From Adineta steineri (taxonomy: Eukaryota > Rotifera > Eurotatoria > Adinetida > Adinetidae): a DNA stretch of 64,000 nt. Below the pieces are notes generated by a model. It saw only the letters and a list, made by a program, of their open reading frames with translations. It made no database searches and was not told the DNA's origin. Both the position numbers and the translations under genes were made by a program. Of this stretch, positions 54,551 through 64,000 are shown piece by piece. The stretch covers positions 62,001 to 126,000 of the forward strand of contig CAJNOI010000170.1 in assembly GCA_905250115.1 (NCBI GenBank), written 5' to 3'. Within the stretch, counting starts at the first letter, position 1. Each line of letters starts with the position of its first letter.

Positions 54551-55997
54551 CTAGCAATCATAAAAACCAGGACTAACATAATAAGGACTATTACAAAGAT
54601 TAAGAGAACAATAACCAGTATAAGAATAGAGAATACCATTATATAAACAATAAGTACTACCAAAAGAAGTAATAGTACAACCATAAGTAGCACTATTATA
54701 AATATAAAAACCATAATAACCACAATAATTACAACTGCAAGGGGCACCGGTGGTAGTAGTAGTTGTTGCGGTTGTTGAAGTTGTCGAGGTTGAGGTTGTT
54801 GAGGTTGTTGAGGTTGATGTTGTTGATGTTGTTGACGTTGTTGATGTTGTTGATGTTGTCGACGTTGATGTTGTTGATGTTGTTGATGTCGACGTTGTCG
54901 ATGTGCTTGTAGTGGTTGTTGTTTTTGGGATTGATATCAAAGCGACAAGCATTGCAGCAATACTCGCACAAACAAGAAAAATACCTAGCAATGAGAGCAC
55001 CAAACAGATGGGCGAACATCGACAACTAAAACAGCTAAATGGAATTTGTTTGAAATTCTAATAAAAAATATAACTTACGATTTTTTTTGGTTTCTGTTCA
55101 ATTGTTGGTACTGTCGTCTACCTTTAAGGTTTGTTCGATCTGATTCACCATCAGTTGCCTGCATCATATTTCCAGCTGATCCAACGTATGGGTGATGCAC
55201 TTCTGGCAATAATTGAAACTTTCGATTTGTGTAAACCTAAAAGTAATAAATTTTAAGGTAATAATAATATGCTAATGATTTCCTTGGAAACAGTTCGGAA
55301 CTGGATGCATTCGTCAGAAACATATAGCCGCATACAAAAGATGTAGCTTACAAAATGGAAGCAATTCAAGACTTGATGCACAGGTTCGTTGAAATGCTGA
55401 CTCAGAGTGTTCAACCGAAATGTAGGTGCTTGAAAAGCTTGACTAAATGCATCCAACGAAAATCAATCGACACAATCTTTAATAGTACAAGCGATATGTA
55501 TATTTTGTTTGACACCCTGTACAGTGTATGAAAGTTTTGAATTAGTTTGTAATTCATTTCCAACATAAACTTGGAAGCCCTGTCAGTTCCTAGTAATACT
55601 TGTACAAAACTAGAAGTTTTACTATTTTCTACAGAAATTCAATGACGATGTATCTACTTTAAAATGATAGAGCTTCTGGCATTACAAACGAAGGAATTTA
55701 TTAAAATATTTTTCAGTTTGTCACTTACTGTAAGGGGAAGGAGTGCAACTTTCTATCCTGATATATTTCAACAGCTTTTTAAGATTATGTTTCATAAAAT
55801 ACTTAGGCGTATAAAATTTAATAAACAACGTGTTTCTCTCATTCTATAAATCTTACATATGATGGCAATGGAGGACGTCGTTTAGGCACTGAAGATACGA
55901 AGACGGAGGATTTATCCATCATTAGACTTCGTTCTCCTTGAATTGCGGCAGACTGCAGGTTATTATGCTCATAGCGAGTAGTCGAAATAGTTGACAT
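54551..55997 (-). CDS. type II membrane mucin-like protein with Cys/Tyr-rich tail
   Basis: Three exons, 55997-55857, 55236-55079 and 55025-54551, with consistent phases, give about 257 aa. The hydrophilic N-terminus (MSTISTTRYEHNNLQ...) includes a Pro/Arg-rich RRPPLPSY motif. Exon 2 continues a polar cytoplasmic-like region ending in basic residues (RNQKKS). Exon 3 opens with a Cys-rich turn and a strong transmembrane helix (LVLSLLGIFLVCASIAAMLV), then a Thr/Ser stalk of about 55 residues encoded by imperfect ACA/TCA repeats, then a Cys/Tyr-rich module (CSCNYCGYYGFYIYN...). The stalk is a likely O-glycosylation region. The complementary strand gives a spurious Val/Asp-rich frame. I know no family for the tail. 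Exon 1 and exon 2 rest on splice-site and phase agreement only. Confidence 0.6.
54771..54912. repeat. trinucleotide-rich coding microsatellite
   Basis: A GTTGAN/GTTGTN repeat on the plus strand, which encodes the Thr/Ser stalk on the minus strand. It is probably length-polymorphic. Confidence 0.75.
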
Positions 55998-58973
55998 CTA
56001 TTAGAAACAAAAGAGAAAATCTAATTTCATTCAAAATTTCAAGAATATAACCGGGAACAAATTGTATTCTGGATTGACAGAATTCTTATTGATCCGAGTA
56101 ATTCTAGTTGTTATTGATCGCATAGCTATATGAGTAGCAATAAACAATTTCGTATCTTTTACCAGTGAACGATGATACTACATTAAAATAATTCCTAAGA
56201 ATGAAAATAAAAAATGATTTACGAACTTGACGAGAAATGACGATTATCAGTTTGTGTTATAATCTAAATGTCTGATGTTGTATTTCGAGAGAAAAATGAG
56301 CGTTTGTATTTTATTTGACTAATGCATTGGATTATATATTTCTTCCAGAGAAGAGAAACAAACAATGTCTAACTATACATTGTATGGGTTTCTTCAGAAT
56401 AAGAAGATATTATATTAAACAAAGGTTTCTTTTATTTAGATGTAAATTACGCCGATCTCATTAAATCATATTCAATCGAAATATTGTTATTTTTACACTT
56501 AATTCAGTCTCATAAATTTTATGTCAAGAAATTTGGTGCGCCATCGATACTATTATTTACCTTTCTATTCGTCGTATTTCGTTAACATTCATGACAATTT
56601 GTTTTTATTTTTCTATCCAACACACAAAGAAAAATGGTATGCTTCTCAACCATATGTGAGTTGCTGTACATGATCATTGTAATCATAAAGTAATCTATTT
56701 GAACATTGATCGGTTATTATTGAACTTAATGATGTGAAAATTACTTAAACACTAAGATAACGCGTTGAATTTTTTTTTTCTTAGTCATTTAGAAACCTAT
56801 CGTACTGTCAGTTCGTTGCAGGTCATGTTATTCTCTGTCTACTCGTCAATAGAAAAAATAATCAAATTGAAAAATGTACTATTTTTTGGCTTCATATTCC
56901 ATGTAAAGCATAATTCAATTATCACTATAATAAATAAGTTTCAATACTAACAAAAAATGCAGAACTGTATTGAAATTGAGCTGAGTTTGAAACACAAAAA
57001 TAGAAAAAGCAATAGAACTAGTTTTGTACTTATGACTAGTTTAATATTTCAGATATTTAAAGTATTCAAAGACGTTTTTCCAGGTATACTTTGTTTTATC
57101 TTTAGTTCAAACTTAATAACGATCAATAAAAACGAAAAATTACTGAAAATCATTTTGATTCTATTGTAAGTTGAACTTCTACAGTTGTTGCTTTTGTTTT
57201 GTTTGGTAGAGTTTTCCAGTTGAAGTTCAGTTTATTTTTGATCAATTTCTACGTTTCATTATTCTGATCGAAGGTTATAAATAATTCCAAATTTTTTTAA
57301 TTATATTCTTTATGGAATAAGAAGCCACAAAATAACACTTCTTCCAGACAGTTCTTCTTTTTTCTTCAGACAACAAATTGTTCGATGTCTCAGTGACATA
57401 CAAAGCATTTTCTAGACACTCAAAAAAAAAAAGGATTCTTTGCACTTTTTTTTTAGATATAATATCTCGAGGGTGTGGGTGTGAGGTGTGAAATGATGCA
57501 ACTATCCACATCCACATCCTGGTTAACAGTCAGAATATGCAAGGGTTCCGAATAACCGACACCAAAACTAGATCATTTCGATCTTAGATATGTATTTAAT
57601 TAATAGAAAATGTATTTCATAAGCACAGGTGGATTTATTCGAATAAGAAATAATCACAAAATTAAAAAAATTATTTAGAAGTAAAATAACAGAAACTAAA
57701 TCCTATCTAAGTGTTAAGCGATTAAAACTTGTACAATTTTCTAAAAGAAAAAATCTTTAAAATTATTTTATTCATCTTCTAATCATCTTCAAAATTATTA
57801 TATGAAATTATAATCTCGTATTACGGATATGTTATATTTGGATCGATTCAATTTTTGCTTGCGCACTTCATGATTTATATTTACTAGTAGAGAACAAAAG
57901 AATGGAGAGAGAGATCATGTAAAACCTGGTTTATTTCTTTTGTGTCGTATATTTGTAGAAGATACAATTTCTTGGAGTGCATACATACTTAATTCGTTTT
58001 ATTTTCTCTTTGTAGATATGAAAAATAGACATTGGTTCATATTACATCTTAAAGTGAAAGAAAGTAATGAAGATATTAGTTAAATATAAATTATTTTGGT
58101 ATTTAAATCACAACAAAAAATGAAACATAAACTTTGAACGAAGTTAAAATTATCTATCAATTGGTATTATGCAGTAAAAAGCTTAATCATCTGTTGATTT
58201 GACTTTTTTTTCTATAGAACTTTTCGTCGGAAGGTGACTTTCTTTTAAAATAAGATAAAGTAATCTAGAGTGTGAGCATCATTCGCTATCAATTCCTATG
58301 CAAAGTCGCTTTTATGAAAAAAAACTTGAAATGTAGCGTTATACTGATATTGATGATCGTTCTTGAGGAGTATCAATCGTCTACAACCATGAGAGTTTAG
58401 GTGTGAGATGAATACAATAAACAAATTCACATCCCCAAGATTAAAACGTCAATTTTGATATGGATCAAATGAATAGCTTATTTCAACATTCGTTTAGATT
58501 ATTTTTTATTCAATAGTTTACGTTTAATTATCAACATTTTTGAGAATGTATAATAACAAAAAAAACATCCAGTCTATCGCAGAGTATTCACGGTTTATCG
58601 AACAGTTGATCTTCACTATTTTTAAAATCTTAAATAAAAGAAACAGCAACATGATTTTTCTTTCGTCTTCTGTATACGAGTATATCTTGTCAATACATAT
58701 TTATATATTCCGCAGTTAGAATAATTATTCGACCATAATCTTTATAATGAACATACTTTCAACATTTATATTTATCATTTTTAATTCATTTTGATGGAAA
58801 ATGTCTCGTTCTATTTGTGGAGTTACCGACAAAAAGAAAGATAAAATGCATTAACCTATTATTGCGACGAAGTGGAAAATGAGATAAAATATTTCTTCAC
58901 TTCATATTCATTCTCACAATTTCTTGTCCGCTCAAACATCACTAAAAGAAAAGCAGTTTTATTCGTAAGAATA
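55998..58973. other. gene-poor spacer
   Basis: About 3 kb of AT-rich DNA between divergent genes. It contains one GT inverted repeat (57467-57520) and a weak one near 58398-58437. No coding frame is supported. Confidence 0.5.
57467..57520. repeat. TGTGGG-type inverted repeat 14
   Basis: TCGAGGGTGTGGGTGTGAGG is followed by CTATCCACATCCACATCCTG. The left end shares the GAGGGTGTGGGTG motif. Confidence 0.75.
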
Positions 58974-59921
58974 ATGATATCTAACACAGTCTGGTTTTGG
59001 TCATTGCTTATCTTGCTTATTCCATCATTTATCTGTTTATTATTTGTTCTTTATAATCTTCTTTTTGATCGAACTCTTCGTCATGCTCTCAATAATCATA
59101 TTATTATTCTTATTCTTATCATTGATCTTATCACTCTAATGACAACATATCCATGGATGATATATTTCTATTACAAGGACGGTGTTATATGGGAAAGACC
59201 AATGATTTTTTGTGAATTCTGGTTATTTATTGATTCGGGATTATATGACACACATATGATACTGTTTGCTTGGGCGACTATCGAAAGACATATTCTTATT
59301 TTTCATGATAAGTGGATATCAACTAGAAAGAAACGATTCTTTGTTCATTATCTCCCAATCATCGCCCTTCTTCTCTACTGCCTTCTCTACAACACCATTG
59401 CAAACTTCTTTCCACCTTGTCAAAATATCTATGTTGATTTTTACAAGATCTGTACAGCTCCATGTACGTATGGTATATATATACTTGCTATGTACGATTC
59501 AATAGTTCATCAAATAGTCCCCATTTGTATAGCCGTTATATTTAGTCTTGCTTTATTTTTACGTGTTTTGTGGCAAAAACATCGTGCACATCAACCAATT
59601 CAATGGCGAAAACATCGAAAGATGACAATTCAGTTGCTATCTATTTCATTGCTGTATCTTATATTTTTGCTTCCATACACAGTAGTCATTATTCTCTCTC
59701 TATGCGATGTAGTGTCTGAAGCATTCTATGACTTTTCTCAATATACAGCATTTTTCGATTATTTTATGTTGCCTCTTTTTCCTTTTGTTTGTGCTTTATC
59801 ATTACCTGAACTTCGAAGCAAACTAATCAACATTCTACATTTACGACGACCAGCAAGACGTATTGGTGTTGAAACGTTGGCTATGCGAACTGCTATGAAC
59901 AGACAAATGCGCGATCGGTAG
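58974..59921 (+). CDS. rhodopsin-like GPCR, orphan
   Basis: An approximately 315-aa protein from the ATG at 58974; the frame is open 34 codons further upstream with a second ATG, but that part is polar and precedes TM1 (MISNTVWFWSLLILLIPSF...). Seven hydrophobic segments are present. A Cys lies before TM3 (IFCEFWLF), and the TM3 end reads WATIERHILIFH, so the DRY motif is replaced by ERH. TM6 has LLPYTVVII, and TM7 ends LFPFVCALSLPELRSKL, a diverged NPxxY followed by helix 8. It belongs to a different subgroup from the two receptors at the left of the window. It is intronless, and converges on the PARP gene. Confidence 0.82.
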   Translation: MISNTVWFWSLLILLIPSFICLLFVLYNLLFDRTLRHALNNHIIILILIIDLITLMTTYPWMIYFYYKDGVIWERPMIFCEFWLFIDSGLYDTHMILFAWATIERHILIFHDKWISTRKKRFFVHYLPIIALLLYCLLYNTIANFFPPCQNIYVDFYKICTAPCTYGIYILAMYDSIVHQIVPICIAVIFSLALFLRVLWQKHRAHQPIQWRKHRKMTIQLLSISLLYLIFLLPYTVVIILSLCDVVSEAFYDFSQYTAFFDYFMLPLFPFVCALSLPELRSKLINILHLRRPARRIGVETLAMRTAMNRQMRDR

Positions 59922-60115
59922 ACATTTATTATACAACTTTGTTCTTGTGTTGTAAAAAAAAAAATAAAAAAAGTCATGATAAACATTAATTATACTTGTG
60001 AGATTTAACTCGATCAATTCAGAGAAAAACTTGTTTATTTTATTGAAAAACATAGTTTAATTATGACAGATTGAAGCTAATATTAAAAAAAACACTCAAT
60101 AACAATTATTAAAAG

Positions 60116-63100
60116 TTATGGAATAAAAGTAATTAAATAAGTTGGATAAACCACACGATTTTCATAGACAATATAAACTTTACTACCTCCTGTATCACCT
60201 GACACACTATTATATCGTAGATTTGAAACTTTCTCATTTTTCTTTGGAGGTCGACGTAAAGATGTATCACTCTTGCAATCATATACATCTCCTGTTAGAA
60301 CTTGAGCAAGAAACACTTGCTTTTTTCCATTTGGTAAAGTATAAACATAGCTCTCACAAGAATATGATGCATTTTTGGCAAAATAGATACCAATTCCCCA
60401 CAATCCACTGGAGGTAAATGTCATATCGAAACCATAATCGCCATTGTAAACTTCACTAGGTGGTGTAGTTCTTGTTCCATGAAATAGTTCTAATTCAATT
60501 TGTAAATTAGGCATAGCACGTAATTCTTTTTTAAGTTCTCGACGACGAATTGCGTAATGATTCCATAAACGTACATTTTGTATTCGTTCGATTTTATCAA
60601 TTTTTATATTAGGCATAGTTTCTTTTATACGATTTTCAATACGAACAAAATTAGGATCATTTTTAGGAATATCCACTAAATTACATCCTTCTTTTTGATC
60701 ACCCCATTCTTTCGGTATGCGCAATTCATCATCATTCTCTACCTGTATTTTCAAAATATCTTGAGCGTATAAAGCAATTCGCAATTTTGCTTCTTGTACA
60801 TTTGGTTTCAAACCTTTTAATATCATTGATAGTTGTCCTGTAGATTCTTGTTGAAAATCAATTTTAATATGCTGTTGAGCTACAATTTGACTAAGTACCA
60901 TCCTATGATCATCCAGATTTTGGTCTAAATTTATAGAGAAAGATTCTGAAATCGTCGTTGAATCGATGGCTGATCTAATCGCTTTCTGTGCTTGATCAAC
61001 TGTTGCTTTGGTGATGCCAGTAATATCCCAACACTCTTTGGTAATAATTATTTGTGTATCATATGAATCCAATGGTTTTGGACGATAAATAACAGATTTT
61101 CCTTTGTTTTGTTGTTGCTGTTGTACTAATACTACTGGATGGCGAATAAGATCTCTTGTAAAGCGAGTATCCTTTCTCATTTGGAATCCGCATACGAGTC
61201 GAGAATTGAGTGTATTAGGATTGTTTGCTACTAATGTCTTTACATGAGAAAGAAAATGAATACTATAATCAATAGTAGCACCACTCTCAGAAGTATCAAC
61301 AGCAATCATTAATTCAGATGAACGAGAATCTTTTAAATACTGCTGAAATGCATTTTCGATTCGACGTATATCATTATCATTATATGTTTGTTCATAACTG
61401 TCAGCTTGCCAACACCATTTAGCCGTTAACGGAGGTAATTCACAGTCTACAATATCATCATCATTGTCTAAGACTGTATTATTATGATTAATCGAAACTT
61501 CACGTGCAAATGAATTACATGCTGTATCATCTATGTCTAATAAAATAATTTTTTTTAGCTTTGATTGTGGATAATCAGCAAAGAATTGTTTTATTGCACG
61601 AACCACAATATTTGTACAATCAGCCAATGGAAAACCATAAGTTTTACCACTAATTGCTGGTAAGGCAACACTTACAAAACCTTCATTTTCAGCAAGTTGT
61701 AAACATTTTAAGACACAAGAAAATAATAATGAACGTTCTTGTTGATTCCCATCAATGTACTGAGGACCAATTGCATGAATAATACATTTAAAATGAAGAC
61801 GACCAGCTGTTGTCTTCACTGCTTTACCTGCAGGAATAGGTAAGCCATTATTTTTAGCAATTAATTGTTTACATTCTTCATCTAATGCTGAACCGGCGGC
61901 ACCAGCAATTGCTTTATCTACACCACCTGCATGACGTAATGTTCCATTTGCTGCATTTACAATAGCATCAACATTCTGTGCCTTTGTAATATCACCTTTC
62001 TCTATGGCAATCGTTTGACCACGATTATTTACAACGGCTGTGATAGTCGCGTTCGTATTATCATCATTCTTATTGGATGAAGAATGAATCTTCTCAGCGT
62101 TAACATCTCGAATATTAGTATTTGTTTCACGTTCAATACATTTTATTAGCTCATAGGCATGGGTTCGCATAAAATCTGATTCGATCGATGTTAATTGTAA
62201 ACGATATGGAATGATCTTTGTTTGAATATTATTGATAATAGAATTGATCGTTTGTTTGAATTTAATGATAATTTCAGAAGGACCATGTAATGTCAATCCA
62301 TGAGGATTTTTCGATTCGACAAAAATTTTCTGATATTTCGCTTCATCGAGTAAAGAACCGATGTTTTGATCAACAAATCGACGAATATTTAATGGAATAC
62401 GAATGAATTCAGAAATACGTTCCACTCGAATTTTCTTTTCTTCTCTCAAACTTAACAATGCTTCTTTAATTTCCTCTGCGATCATTTTTGACCGTGCAGG
62501 AATAGTAATTGTGCTCGTATCTCGATTCAGTTGTATTTCAGCATCCCATTGTCGGCAAAATTCATTGAGTGACGGTATTTTTTTCACGAGTAATGCGTTA
62601 ACCATTGCTCGGTAATCTTCTCCAGATGGTTTCCAAACCGTATATCCTTCAACAATATCTTGACATTGTTCAGTGACATCATCAACTGCTTCTTCATTTA
62701 AACCAACTATTGATATGGTAATTTTTGGTTTTGTTTCTCTTCGCTCGAGTGGTGTATACTGTTTGACCCATCCTATTGCTTCACAATCATCTGAATCTTG
62801 AAGTTTTTTTAGACGCATACGAACAATATCACAAATATTCCTAGAAACATCCCAAGTTTGACAAGGAAAATGTTTTTCTTGTTCGAATAAACTTTCAAGA
62901 AAATCTTCAACATGTGTTTGAGCAAGAGTAATGCGTGAGGTAGAACCAGTCAGGTTTACATAATCATGATCACTATCATCTTGTTCATCATTTTTATGTT
63001 TACGATGAGATGATGAAAATGGAACTGTTATCTTTATACAATGCGTTTTTTCTAGTTTTTTAATATCCGATAAAGCTTTTGTTCTAAGGAAAATTGCCAT

Positions 63101-64000
63101 CACTTTTGATATAGGAAGTTGTATTTCAGCCTTAACATTATCATCTAGCCAATTTTTTATTTTCGGCACAGCATTTTTAACATGATCTTGGAATCCTCTT
63201 ACGATGACATGCCACACACCATTTGTATAATTTATAAAAATTTGTACGATAGAATTTGTACCAGACTGAGTGAGACTAGTAAGATAGTTTTTGATTTGAA
63301 AACATTGTTCACGAATTGGATTATATTTTTGTGGAAAAGATTTTTCATTTCGTGATTGACTTAAAATCCAAGTAATTTCATCTTGTGTCAATGTCCATGA
63401 TTGTTTGTGCAAAGAATAGTTTTGTAATTCTTTTGTAGCTTTAGATAATAACTCTTCTGAATCATTGCATAATATTACTTGTATAGATCTACGAGCGCCA
63501 GTATAAGGAGGTCTAGAATTGCCAGATTTAGTTGATATATTTGATGATGCATTCGATATATCACTTTTGGAATCATCATAATCATCATCGTCTTCGAACT
63601 GATTATCATCACGATCATTATCATTTTGATCATAAACACGAATCGTATCCACAGAAGTGTTTGATGATGTTTGAGAGAAGAAAATTCCCACAGAATATTT
63701 TTGTGAAAAATGCTTCAATAAAGGTCGTTTGCATTTTGTCTGTAAATATTTTTTCAAGCTAAAGGTGATCGTCGCATATTGCTCATGAAGTGTTTCTTTT
63801 AGATAATATTTCATATTTGCAATTACTGAACTATCACCTGTCAATTGAAGTTTACCATCTTTGATTTTCATATCTTTAATACCTGGTTGGTTGCAAATAA
63901 TATTAAGAATTTTGTCGCCGAAAAATTCAAGAAAATTATACTGAGCACCGTTCAATTCAACTATCTCTTGTACTGGTCCCTTTGCAGGCTGAGGTACAAC
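60116..64000 (-). CDS. PARP14-like macro/WWE/PARP protein (5' end beyond window)
   Basis: The frame is open to the right edge, so the N-terminus is missing; at least 1294 codons are present. The first about 600 residues hold degenerate KH-like repeats, as in PARP14. A macrodomain follows (about 62030-61500): EKGDITKAQNVDAIVNAAN, LRHAGGVDKAI, IIHAIGPQYIDG and ALPAISGKTYGFPL are all intact for ADP-ribose binding. A WWE-like region (AKWCWQADSYEQTYN...IENAFQQYL) comes next, then the PARP catalytic domain: LFHGTR (His), GIGIYFAK (Tyr), and VYIVYENRVVYPTYLITF at the end. The position of the third triad residue appears to be Val rather than Glu, which predicts mono-ADP-ribosylation. A role in stress or antiviral response is known for vertebrate PARP14; here it is inference. 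Confidence 0.85.
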   Translation of the reverse strand, partial: VVPQPAKGPVQEIVELNGAQYNFLEFFGDKILNIICNQPGIKDMKIKDGKLQLTGDSSVIANMKYYLKETLHEQYATITFSLKKYLQTKCKRPLLKHFSQKYSVGIFFSQTSSNTSVDTIRVYDQNDNDRDDNQFEDDDDYDDSKSDISNASSNISTKSGNSRPPYTGARRSIQVILCNDSEELLSKATKELQNYSLHKQSWTLTQDEITWILSQSRNEKSFPQKYNPIREQCFQIKNYLTSLTQSGTNSIVQIFINYTNGVWHVIVRGFQDHVKNAVPKIKNWLDDNVKAEIQLPISKVMAIFLRTKALSDIKKLEKTHCIKITVPFSSSHRKHKNDEQDDSDHDYVNLTGSTSRITLAQTHVEDFLESLFEQEKHFPCQTWDVSRNICDIVRMRLKKLQDSDDCEAIGWVKQYTPLERRETKPKITISIVGLNEEAVDDVTEQCQDIVEGYTVWKPSGEDYRAMVNALLVKKIPSLNEFCRQWDAEIQLNRDTSTITIPARSKMIAEEIKEALLSLREEKKIRVERISEFIRIPLNIRRFVDQNIGSLLDEAKYQKIFVESKNPHGLTLHGPSEIIIKFKQTINSIINNIQTKIIPYRLQLTSIESDFMRTHAYELIKCIERETNTNIRDVNAEKIHSSSNKNDDNTNATITAVVNNRGQTIAIEKGDITKAQNVDAIVNAANGTLRHAGGVDKAIAGAAGSALDEECKQLIAKNNGLPIPAGKAVKTTAGRLHFKCIIHAIGPQYIDGNQQERSLLFSCVLKCLQLAENEGFVSVALPAISGKTYGFPLADCTNIVVRAIKQFFADYPQSKLKKIILLDIDDTACNSFAREVSINHNNTVLDNDDDIVDCELPPLTAKWCWQADSYEQTYNDNDIRRIENAFQQYLKDSRSSELMIAVDTSESGATIDYSIHFLSHVKTLVANNPNTLNSRLVCGFQMRKDTRFTRDLIRHPVVLVQQQQQNKGKSVIYRPKPLDSYDTQIIITKECWDITGITKATVDQAQKAIRSAIDSTTISESFSINLDQNLDDHRMVLSQIVAQQHIKIDFQQESTGQLSMILKGLKPNVQEAKLRIALYAQDILKIQVENDDELRIPKEWGDQKEGCNLVDIPKNDPNFVRIENRIKETMPNIKIDKIERIQNVRLWNHYAIRRRELKKELRAMPNLQIELELFHGTRTTPPSEVYNGDYGFDMTFTSSGLWGIGIYFAKNASYSCESYVYTLPNGKKQVFLAQVLTGDVYDCKSDTSLRRPPKKNEKVSNLRYNSVSGDTGGSKVYIVYENRVVYPTYLITFIP

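Noticed and set aside
54750-55061. Val/Asp-rich plus-strand frame
   Set aside because: Antisense shadow of the Thr/Ser stalk microsatellite of the minus-strand gene.

Overview
This is an animal genomic window, most likely from a bdelloid rotifer (Adineta/Rotaria type). It is AT-rich, has compact multi-exon genes with many 55-60 bp introns, and carries gene types expanded in bdelloids: divergent rhodopsin-like GPCRs, NHL, kelch and FG-GAP propeller proteins with Thr/Ser linkers, a pentapeptide-repeat protein, F-box proteins, and a piece of the bdelloid ADP-ribosyltransferase/TPR family. Short GT-rich palindromes built from the TGTGGG hexamer, reported as the bdelloid telomeric repeat, recur throughout. 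Assignment to bdelloids is inference; no rRNA or mitochondrial marker is present.

Layout, left to right. A GPCR (+) converges on an LCIB-type (theta-class) carbonic anhydrase gene (-); a second, two-exon GPCR follows (-). After a gene-poor AT-rich stretch with a kelch relic comes a five-exon gene with three NHL modules, cut by a 10-N gap at 13810. On the far side of the gap is a ZDHHC16-like palmitoyltransferase (-) with a GC-AG intron, then a four-exon PAN/apple + Thr linker + seven-kelch secreted protein (-), a frameshifted ART/TPR-family fragment (-) and a 684-aa F-box/LRR-like protein (-). A foldback transposable element lies at 24.1-24.6 kb. Next are a small unknown ORF, a secreted WxxW + S1 serine protease (+), a type II membrane glycosyltransferase (-) and an FAD monooxygenase (-).

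From 31.8 to 37.4 kb lies an apparently intact Jockey-type LINE with two ORFs, a poly(A) tail and a 16-bp target-site duplication. A repeat-rich gene desert follows (tRNA-like promoter boxes, diverged duplicate, 45-bp satellite).

The most striking gene, 41.5-48.7 kb (+), can be read as 21 exons with consistent phases: a membrane anchor, a unique domain, EGF-like Cys repeats, an array of 12 Cys-rich 'DVDCGG' exon modules, and a C-terminal Hint (hedgehog/intein-type autoprocessing) domain. It is followed by a pentapeptide-repeat + Thr linker + seven-blade FG-GAP gene (+), a three-exon mucin-like membrane protein (-), a third GPCR (+), and a PARP14-like macro/WWE/PARP gene (-) running off the right edge.

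Two themes tie the window together. First, extracellular modular proteins are assembled from domains separated by Thr/Ser-rich linkers, mostly at phase-1 introns. Second, at least 13 TGTGGG-type inverted repeats, always G-rich arm first, sit strictly outside the exons I could define.
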